Assembly: GCA_030609785.1 (NCBI GenBank)
Contig: JAUWTC010000108.1
Location: 1-7,617, forward strand
DNA length: 7,617 bases
Source of the DNA: Holophagae bacterium
GTDB taxonomy: Bacteria > Acidobacteriota > Thermoanaerobaculia > Thermoanaerobaculales > Sulfomarinibacteraceae
Reading direction: 5' to 3'
The notes under the pieces were generated by a model. The model made no database searches and had not been told where the DNA came from. It was given only the letters and a program-made list of their open reading frames with translations. Both the position numbers and the translations under genes were made by a program. Within the stretch, counting starts at the first letter, position 1, and each line of letters begins with the position of its first letter. Positions 1-5,428 of the stretch are shown in pieces.

Positions 1-1978
1 AGAGGATGGCGTAGATTTCGGTCGAGGAGGCGGAGTCCCCGTCAACGCCACCGTAACTCTGTTCAAATGTCACCGAGCAGGCCATCGACAATGGTACCGT
101 CCGCGCGAAGGTTCCTCGGAGAAAACCGGTCAGGATCTGAATGCCCTTGTCGTGGGTCGGACCGGACAGCCCCGCTTGGCGCTCGACGTTGATCACGCCT
201 TCACGGCCGATGCCGATCCGGGCACTGATTCTCGACGGCCGACCGAACCGATGGTGGCCAACGTCGTACACCGCCAACCCGTTGAGACGACCGACGGCCA
301 GCCCCTCGGTCTGGATTCGGATGACTCCGTCTTCGACCAGTTCATGGGTCCGATCCTCCGACAAGGAGTGTCGATGCCGAGAGGATTCTCTGGCCGCCTT
401 GACGTGCTTTCGGCCGATTGCATCGGAGCCGGCCTGTTCGGCTATCCATGAAGCCTCACGGAGCAGATCGGAGAGATCGGAAAATCGGCTGGAAAATTTC
501 TTGCGGCCCCGAGCCATCCGGACCGCCTCTTCAAGCAGTGTTGTCATGCCGGTCCGGTCCATCGAGGTCAGCTCCTCATCAGCGATGACCTTGGAGAAAA
601 CCGACACCAACGACTTGGCGTGTTCTTCGACCGCCGGGATCACCAGGTCGAAGTCCGCCAGGACCTTGAAGACCTTTGCAAAGTCCCTGTCGTACCGGTA
701 GAGCAGGTCGTAAACCGTTCGATCACCGATGACGACAACCTTGACCTGAAGGGGCACCTCTTGGGGTTTGATCCCGGCGCCCCCCAACAGCAGGCCTTCC
801 ATCGACTGGATCTTGACGCGCCCGTATTTGAGTGCCCGCTTGAGGCCCGGCCAGACCCTCGGTTCCATCAGCAGGTCCTCGGCGTTGAGCACGAGAAACC
901 CCCCGTTGGCCGTCAACAGGGATCCGGCTCTGATGCGCATGAACGAGGTCGTCATTTCGCCCGACGGCGTAAACGATCGTTCCACCGTGCCGAAGATGTT
1001 GGTGTAGGTGGGTTCGGTCTCCAGGATGATCGGCAGGCCGGTCCCCTGCCCGTTGTCAACCACCAGGTTGACCCGCCACCTGAGGAATATGTCGATCTCG
1101 TCGCCGGCCTGCTCACCGAAGAGTTCCATGTTCTCGATCAAATCGGCCTGCATCGCCTCGAGATAGGGATCGACCCGGGGATCGTTGACCGACTCACGAA
1201 CCCGACAGACCGCGTCTTCGACCGCCGGGCTGAGCATCTCCCTCTGGACTTCCTCGACCTTTTTCTGAATCTGTTGCCGCAGTTCGCCCACGAGAGCGAA
1301 GACCTCCTGGAGCCTGCTCTTGAGACTGCCGTGGTGCTCCTGAAGCACCTCGAGTTCGGCGGCGTCCATTTCGCCCGCCTCCACGGTCTTGGCCAAATCC
1401 TCCATCGCGACCGGCTCGTCGTCGATGATCGGCAGGATCTCCGGCCTCCCGATCGCTCCGACTTGAATCTGCACCAGGGCGAAACCGGCCTCCTGGACCT
1501 CGGTTTCGAAGGTGCCAATGGTCTCTTTTTCCTGGTCCCTCAGATCCTCGACAGCCTTTTCGATCTTCTTTCGAAACGCCTGGTCCTTTGCCATGGCGGG
1601 CAGAGTCTCGGCCAGGTCACGCACCAGATCGTTCATGCAGTCCCGGAACCGGCGACCCGCTCCCGGCTCCAAGAACACGGCGCAGGGCTCCTCCGGCCGA
1701 ATAAAATTGTAGACGTAGCACACATCATCGGGCCTGGTCTGGTCGGTTGCCCCCCCCTCGAGGAACTGTTTGATCGTCGTCAAACGCCCCGTGCCGGACA
1801 GGCCTGTGACAAAGACGTTGTAGCCGACCCCCCGCATGCCCAAACCGAAAGCGATCGCCTGAACCGCCCGATCCTGCCCGACTATCGTCGGCGCCGGCGC
1901 CACCTCGGAGGAACTGCCCCACGGCACCCAAGACTCCGGACATGTCCACGACAGCTCGTCAATACCTACTTGACGCAT
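1..1978 (-). CDS. Lon-like ATP-dependent protease (AAA_32/Lon_C type), C-terminus cut by window edge
   Basis: Translating the minus strand from the ATG at 1978 gives 659 codons with no stop before the window edge. The protein is a cytosolic (non-membrane) AAA+ serine-lysine protease of the Lon family, the large type distinct from classical LonA. Residues 53-70 hold a P-loop (GLSGTGRLT, 59-67). About 130-290 is a charged, coiled-coil-like insertion usual in this family. Residues 316-335 carry the family signature PIILETEPTYTNIFGTVER. GGFLVLNAEDLL (359-370) is the Walker B region, and YDRDFAKVFKV (429-439) a probable arginine-finger segment. The Lon protease domain starts near 550 and ends here at VDGDSASSTEIYAIL, with catalytic Ser649 (codon 34-32). 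The catalytic Lys lies beyond the window. The Walker A Lys is replaced by Arg65. The start is supported by AGGAGG (1990-1985), 6 nt upstream. It is the third gene of a pgsA-transporter-protease operon. Family assignment is firm; substrates are unknown. Confidence 0.93.
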   Translation of the reverse strand, partial: MRQVGIDELSWTCPESWVPWGSSSEVAPAPTIVGQDRAVQAIAFGLGMRGVGYNVFVTGLSGTGRLTTIKQFLEGGATDQTRPDDVCYVYNFIRPEEPCAVFLEPGAGRRFRDCMNDLVRDLAETLPAMAKDQAFRKKIEKAVEDLRDQEKETIGTFETEVQEAGFALVQIQVGAIGRPEILPIIDDEPVAMEDLAKTVEAGEMDAAELEVLQEHHGSLKSRLQEVFALVGELRQQIQKKVEEVQREMLSPAVEDAVCRVRESVNDPRVDPYLEAMQADLIENMELFGEQAGDEIDIFLRWRVNLVVDNGQGTGLPIILETEPTYTNIFGTVERSFTPSGEMTTSFMRIRAGSLLTANGGFLVLNAEDLLMEPRVWPGLKRALKYGRVKIQSMEGLLLGGAGIKPQEVPLQVKVVVIGDRTVYDLLYRYDRDFAKVFKVLADFDLVIPAVEEHAKSLVSVFSKVIADEELTSMDRTGMTTLLEEAVRMARGRKKFSSRFSDLSDLLREASWIAEQAGSDAIGRKHVKAARESSRHRHSLSEDRTHELVEDGVIRIQTEGLAVGRLNGLAVYDVGHHRFGRPSRISARIGIGREGVINVERQAGLSGPTHDKGIQILTGFLRGTFARTVPLSMACSVTFEQSYGGVDGDSASSTEIYAIL

Positions 1979-1984
1979 CAGCGA

Positions 1985-1990
1985 CCTCCT
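1985..1990 (-). promoter_or_regulatory. Shine-Dalgarno for the Lon-like protease gene
   Basis: The minus strand reads AGGAGG (then GT), 6 nt before the ATG at 1978. It lies wholly in the 13-bp gap after the transporter stop codon (1994-1992), so it fixes the start and indicates translation from a shared mRNA. Confidence 0.85.
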
Positions 1991-1991
1991 C

Positions 1992-4502
1992 TCAACGACT
2001 CTCTCGCCAACGAAGCAGAACCGGCAGTACGGTGATGCTGATGACCGCAGTCGCCAGGGCACCCAAAATCGCCGCAAATCCCACTGAACGCAACCCTGGA
2101 TAGTGGGACAAGACCAATGATCCGAAACCGACGATCGTCGTCAGAGCTGCAACCACGATCGCCTTCGAAATACCCGCGAGCGCCTCCGGACTTCCTCCGG
2201 TCTCGAACCAGCGATGAAGGAAGTGCACGCTGTAGTCGACACCGATTCCGATCACCATCGTAATAACGAAGATATTCATGAAGTTGATGCGGAGACCGAG
2301 AAACGACATCACACCCAGCATCCAGACCATGCCCAGGACCAACGGCAACAACGCCAGCGCCGAACGCCCCGGCGAACCAAAGTCGGCCCACATCAAGAGG
2401 AATACCAGCACGATTCCGATCAGGGAAGCTCTGAATGCATCACCCCACACGATTCGCCGCAGCTCAGCTGAGACGACGTTCGGCCCCGTCAGAACGGCCT
2501 CGGGATGGCGATCCACAAGCGCCTCCAACGCGGGCGGCGCTTCCCGGCGCCACCGACCCGCCGGGGGATAACACCGGATGGCGACCGAAACGCCTCCTTC
2601 GAATTCTGCGATATAGCGCCTGGCCATCCGCTCGAGGAGCGTGCCTTCGAGGTCGTCAAGTGACAGCGGTTCCGTCAGTGTCAACCCCATCTCGAAACGC
2701 TCGATGCCGGCGGAAAAAGGCGCAGGGTTCAGACCCTCCCGACGTAACGCCTCGGAAAACCGCACCGCCAGATCAACAGCAGCGTCCGGTTCCCCTTTCA
2801 AAACATTGAGCACTTTCGCCTGATCCTCGTAATCCGGGAAGAGATCGACGATCGTGTCGACGTCGGCCAGATTCTCGCCGTCGACAAGGGCCTCCAGCTC
2901 CGGCAGCAGGCTCCGGGCAACTGAGATCGCCTCCCGTTCCGTCCGGCCGTCGACCCGGACCGTCATCGGCGTAAACCGGAGACCGAACCTCTCCATCACC
3001 TCGGTCCTCAGTTTCATTCCCTGGTTGTCCGGCGACCGCATGTTCTGAATGTCATCGTCGAATCGAAGGTCCCACGCGCTCCAGGCAAAAACGACGGTCA
3101 ACAGGGCAGCACCAATAATGACGAGCCTGGGACGCCTCAAGGCCGCTGCACAGAGCCAGTCAGCGCCGAAACTCTGAATGACGTGGAGCGCACCCCTCCG
3201 ACTCCGGTGCTGCAAGGTGGTCAGCAGCGCCGGGAGCAACAAAAAGACCGTCACCACCAGCAGGAGGATGCCCGTCCCGGTCAGAAGACCCAGTTCGGTC
3301 AGTCCACGGAAGTCGGTGGCCAGGAAAGCGAAAAAGGTCGCCGCGGTGGTCACGGCCCCCAGGAGAACGCCCACTCCGGTATGACGAGCCATGGCGTCGA
3401 TCGCCGCACCGTGATCAGCTCCCGCCTGACGCTCCTCAACATAGCGGCCGTACAAAACAATGATGAAGTCGATTCCCAGGCCGACCAGGAGGCCGCCGAA
3501 GGCCGATGTCAGAGAGTTCATCCGGCCCAAGACCAATACCCCGAAGGCAAAGGTCAGGCCCAACCCGGTCGCCAGCGGTACGAAGGCGTAGACCAGGGCA
3601 ACCTTCCGTCGAAAGGCCAACATAAACAGGAGCATGACGCCGACCAGGGCAGACCCTAACCCCAGGACCGCGTCCGATACGATCAATTCGCTGTCGTCCA
3701 GGGTGACGACGTAACCGCCGGTGAATTCGACGGCAGGCGGCTCACCGTCCCACCCTTCGGCCTCCCAAGCCTCCCGGGCTTCGTCCAACTTGAGGTCGAG
3801 TCCCGACACCAACTCCCGATTGAAGGCCAGGTCCTGGGCCGCCTTGATCGGGCGAGCCAGCATCAAAAGCAGTCGACCCGAAGGATCGACCAACACCCCG
3901 GTCTCCGGGTCGGCCGAGACCTCGATGCCACCCAGCCGAACTCGAGACAGTAATCGCGGCATCAGTCCGAAGGGGTCGGCCCGAACGACTTCCTTGGTCA
4001 TCAGTCCCTGAGGCGCCATCAGATCGGCGTATACCGCCTTTGCCCGCTCCTCGAGCCCGGAATCGTCGAGCCCTGCAATCACCGCCTCCACCTCGTCGGG
4101 ATCCATGAACAGCACGGCCCGCCCCAGAAGGGGCTGGATGATCTCTATCGAATTATCGACTCGGTATTCGACCCATTCGATCAAATCCCATGACTGAAGA
4201 CCGGCGGCAAGGTGGTCGGCGAACGCCAAATCCCGCTCCCGATGTTCTTCGGGGCCCAGCCGCACGACAACCAGCAGCGTATCCACCGTTCCGAAGCGCT
4301 CGATCGTACTCTTGAAGTTCTGGACTGCCTGATTGTGCTGGGGGACCAATGAGAGGATGTCGGTTTCGACGTTCATTCGCGTCGCCAAAAGGCCGGCCAC
4401 AACCCACATCGCCAACGACACGGCGATGACCGAACGGGGGAACCGCCGCCCGACTCGAACCAGAACCAGGGGCAGGCGTCGGGGCAGGAGGCGTCCACTC
4501 AC
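1992..4502 (-). CDS. RND superfamily / MMPL-type transporter (HAE3/HpnN-like), 836 aa
   Basis: This is an inner-membrane, proton-driven transporter of the RND superfamily (MMPL/Patched-like type). Such proteins move lipids or other hydrophobic compounds. The 836 residues show the duplicated RND plan. TM1 is about 23-41, followed by a large extracytoplasmic loop (about 42-275). TM2-TM6 lie between about 276 and 427, TM7 at about 458-478, a second loop at about 479-688, and TM8-TM12 between about 690 and 830. Each half has the GxxxD helix used for proton relay: GLGIDFIIVLYGRY with Asp345 and GIGVDYSVHFLHRW with Asp756. The length suits single-chain HAE3/HpnN-type members, which need no outer-membrane channel of the AcrB kind. 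The start is GTG (4502-4500) with GGAG 7 nt upstream; no ATG is available nearby in frame. It lies 40 bp after pgsA and 13 bp before the protease gene. The lipid-synthesis neighbour hints at a lipid substrate, but this is inference; hopanoid, glycolipid or drug cargo cannot be told apart. Confidence 0.92.
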   Translation of the reverse strand: MSGRLLPRRLPLVLVRVGRRFPRSVIAVSLAMWVVAGLLATRMNVETDILSLVPQHNQAVQNFKSTIERFGTVDTLLVVVRLGPEEHRERDLAFADHLAAGLQSWDLIEWVEYRVDNSIEIIQPLLGRAVLFMDPDEVEAVIAGLDDSGLEERAKAVYADLMAPQGLMTKEVVRADPFGLMPRLLSRVRLGGIEVSADPETGVLVDPSGRLLLMLARPIKAAQDLAFNRELVSGLDLKLDEAREAWEAEGWDGEPPAVEFTGGYVVTLDDSELIVSDAVLGLGSALVGVMLLFMLAFRRKVALVYAFVPLATGLGLTFAFGVLVLGRMNSLTSAFGGLLVGLGIDFIIVLYGRYVEERQAGADHGAAIDAMARHTGVGVLLGAVTTAATFFAFLATDFRGLTELGLLTGTGILLLVVTVFLLLPALLTTLQHRSRRGALHVIQSFGADWLCAAALRRPRLVIIGAALLTVVFAWSAWDLRFDDDIQNMRSPDNQGMKLRTEVMERFGLRFTPMTVRVDGRTEREAISVARSLLPELEALVDGENLADVDTIVDLFPDYEDQAKVLNVLKGEPDAAVDLAVRFSEALRREGLNPAPFSAGIERFEMGLTLTEPLSLDDLEGTLLERMARRYIAEFEGGVSVAIRCYPPAGRWRREAPPALEALVDRHPEAVLTGPNVVSAELRRIVWGDAFRASLIGIVLVFLLMWADFGSPGRSALALLPLVLGMVWMLGVMSFLGLRINFMNIFVITMVIGIGVDYSVHFLHRWFETGGSPEALAGISKAIVVAALTTIVGFGSLVLSHYPGLRSVGFAAILGALATAVISITVLPVLLRWRESR

Positions 4503-4509
4503 TCGTTGA

Positions 4510-4513
4510 CTCC
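4510..4513 (-). promoter_or_regulatory. Shine-Dalgarno deciding the GTG start of the transporter
   Basis: GGAG on the minus strand lies 7 nt before the GTG at 4502. The frame stays open further upstream towards pgsA but offers no ATG, so this site is the main support for the chosen start. Confidence 0.6.
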
Positions 4514-4537
4514 AAGAGGCCCAAGAGGCCAGGCCTC
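4512..4537. repeat. Short tandem 9-mer and palindrome in the pgsA-transporter gap
   Basis: CCAAGAGGC occurs twice in tandem (4512-4520, 4521-4529). The second copy runs into a small palindrome, GAGGCC-A-GGCCTC (4525-4537). It could form a weak 5-bp hairpin in the intergenic mRNA. No T-run follows on either strand, so it does not look like a terminator. It may be chance, or a minor stability element. Confidence 0.4.
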
Positions 4538-4542
4538 GGACA

Positions 4543-5085
4543 TCAGGCCTTTTCGCCGGCCAACAACGACCGGTTCTGCCAGAAGTACACGACCATCGAC
4601 ACGACGGTCAGCACCAACGCGGCCCACAGCGAAACGTGGCCGAGCACGATCCAACTCCCCAGCTTCTTCCCGAGAATCAATATCGCCACGGCGATCACCT
4701 GAGCAACCATCTTGGCCTTACCCCAATAGTTGGCGGCGATGGGCAGTCCTCGTTCGAGGGCGATCATGCGAAGAGCGGTCACGGCAAATTCCCGGCCGAC
4801 GATGATGGTCACCATCCACGCCGGCGCCAGGTCGAGTTCCACCAATGAAATGAAGGCGGCAGTGATCAGAAGTTTGTCGGCAATCGGATCGAGCAGGCTT
4901 CCCATAACCGTTACGGCGCCGGTGCGGCGGGCAATGAACCCGTCGAAGTAGTCGGTCACCGTCGCCACGACGAAGATCCCCAACCCCCAATACTCTCGAT
5001 CCGGCAACTCGGTCAACAAGACTGCCACGAGAACCGGCACCAGGACGATTCTAAAGGCCGTCAGACTGTTCGGAATATTCCACAT
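4543..5085 (-). CDS. pgsA: CDP-diacylglycerol--glycerol-3-phosphate 3-phosphatidyltransferase
   Basis: This inner-membrane enzyme makes phosphatidylglycerophosphate and CMP from CDP-diacylglycerol and glycerol-3-phosphate, the committed step to phosphatidylglycerol and cardiolipin. The 180-residue protein starts MWNIPNSLTAFRI, typical of PgsA. It has the complete CDP-alcohol phosphotransferase signature D-x2-D-G-x2-A-R-x8-G-x3-D-x3-D at residues 45-70 (Asp45, Asp48, Asp66, Asp70), followed by Lys71 in DPIADK, as in PgsA rather than phosphatidylserine or cardiolipin synthases. Hydrophobic segments before and after it fit a polytopic membrane protein. The frame is open 35 codons further upstream (to 5190), but that extension is polar, unlike the family. 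The ATG at 5085 has GAGAGGG (5097-5091) 5 nt upstream, so I start there. It is first in a probable operon with the transporter and Lon-like protease. Confidence 0.93.
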   Translation of the reverse strand: MWNIPNSLTAFRIVLVPVLVAVLLTELPDREYWGLGIFVVATVTDYFDGFIARRTGAVTVMGSLLDPIADKLLITAAFISLVELDLAPAWMVTIIVGREFAVTALRMIALERGLPIAANYWGKAKMVAQVIAVAILILGKKLGSWIVLGHVSLWAALVLTVVSMVVYFWQNRSLLAGEKA

Positions 5086-5090
5086 GGTAT

Positions 5091-5097
5091 CCCTCTC
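5091..5097 (-). promoter_or_regulatory. Shine-Dalgarno selecting the internal pgsA start
   Basis: GAGAGGG on the minus strand lies 5 nt before the ATG at 5085. It decides between this start and a 35-codon longer reading frame whose extra residues do not resemble PgsA. Confidence 0.7.
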
Positions 5098-5101
5098 ACT
5101 C

Positions 5102-5160
5102 AAGGGTCGAAACCCTTCGCGCTGCGAGAGTCTACCCGATCCAACCCGACTTCGCCGGGT
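5102..5160 (-). promoter_or_regulatory. Two small hairpins in the probable pgsA leader
   Basis: On the minus strand, 5160-5144 reads ACCCGGC-GAA-GTCGGGT, a 7-bp stem with one G-U pair in RNA. 5117-5102 reads AAGGGT-TTCG-ACCCTT, a perfect 6-bp stem with a UUCG loop. The second ends just before the pgsA Shine-Dalgarno. They could structure the 5' UTR. No T-run follows, and I recognise no named riboswitch or leader class. Both stems are short enough that chance is possible in GC-rich DNA. Confidence 0.35.
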
Positions 5161-5237
5161 GTCGACAGCCATCAGCTCAGGAGCCTGCAAAATTCAGAAA
5201 ACGACATCAATGCGGCCAGTACAAGAAGGAAATTGAA

Positions 5238-5310
5238 CCGCCAAGACGCAAAGGCCGCCAAGGAAACGCAAAGAAAGCATTGAAATAAAAACCTTTAACG
5301 CTCTTTGCGT
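5238..5310. repeat. CCGCCAAG/ACGCAAAG direct repeats with inverted copy
   Basis: CCGCCAAG occurs at 5238-5245 and 5255-5262, and each copy is followed by ACGCAAAG (5246-5253 and 5266-5273). CTTTGCGT, the exact reverse complement of ACGCAAAG, occurs at 5303-5310. The inner flanks (5276 onward AGCATTGAAA; 5292-5302 CCTTTAACGCT) are also partly complementary. The whole 5266-5310 segment could therefore fold as an imperfect stem-loop. Intergenic repeats of this look recur in several GC-rich phyla in my recollection, so this is probably one copy of a dispersed element. Confidence 0.65.
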
Positions 5311-5386
5311 CCTGGCTTCCTAGCCTCCCAGCGTCCCAGCGTCCTGGCTTCCTGGCTTCCCAGTTTCCCAGCTTCTCAGCGTATAA
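5307..5386. repeat. Degenerate 8-bp tandem array, consensus GCKTCCYR
   Basis: Nine consecutive 8-bp units in strict register fill 5307-5378: GCGTCCTG, GCTTCCTA, GCCTCCCA, GCGTCCCA, GCGTCCTG, GCTTCCTG, GCTTCCCA, GTTTCCCA, GCTTCTCA. A tenth, diverged unit is GCGTATAA (5379-5386). The plus strand is strongly pyrimidine-rich and no spacing changes occur between units. The first unit overlaps the inverted CTTTGCGT at 5303-5310, so the two repeat elements are joined. The array does not code for anything recognisable. Confidence 0.85.
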
Positions 5387-5387
5387 T
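5382..5387 (+). promoter_or_regulatory. Possible -10 box for the deacetylase gene
   Basis: A perfect TATAAT lies 41 bp before the ATG at 5429, a suitable distance for a promoter with a short leader. The position of the -35 box (about 5359-5364, CCCAGT) does not match TTGACA, so the promoter is weak, activator-dependent, or not real. The hexamer straddles the end of the last 8-bp repeat unit. Confidence 0.4.
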
Positions 5388-5398
5388 CCCCCGGCACC

Positions 5399-5419
5399 GC
5401 CGAATCGACACGATTCGGC
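5399..5419. promoter_or_regulatory. Perfect 9-bp-arm palindrome in the deacetylase leader
   Basis: GCCGAATCG (5399-5407), a 3-nt spacer ACA, then CGATTCGGC (5411-5419) form a perfect inverted repeat. It sits between the TATAAT-like box and the ATG, ending 9 nt before the start codon, where a Shine-Dalgarno would normally be. It could be an mRNA hairpin limiting ribosome access or an operator for a dimeric regulator. No T-run follows, so termination is unlikely. Confidence 0.55.
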
Positions 5420-5428
5420 TTCGAAAAC

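Larger units (their letters stand above)
5086..5428. other. Divergent intergenic region between pgsA and the deacetylase gene
   Basis: This 343-bp stretch separates divergent genes and must hold both promoters. I see no protein here; the open frames crossing it are low-complexity and repeat-derived. From left to right it contains the pgsA leader with two hairpins, an A-rich section with CCGCCAAG/ACGCAAAG direct repeats (5238-5310), a C/T-rich 8-bp-period array (5307-5386), a TATAAT-like box (5382-5387) and a palindrome (5399-5419). No convincing -35/-10 pair for pgsA was found on the minus strand. Confidence 0.8.

Noticed and set aside
620..2035. A 471-codon open frame on the plus strand
   Set aside because: It is antisense to the Lon-like protease, whose minus-strand translation carries clear family motifs throughout. 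The plus product is low-complexity and resembles nothing; long antisense frames are common in GC-rich DNA.
5086..5190. N-terminal extension of PgsA to a start at 5190
   Set aside because: The extra 35 residues are polar and unlike PgsA; the internal ATG at 5085 has a good Shine-Dalgarno and a family-typical N-terminus.
5307..5386. CRISPR array
   Set aside because: Units are 8 bp, degenerate and contiguous, with no spacers and no cas genes nearby.
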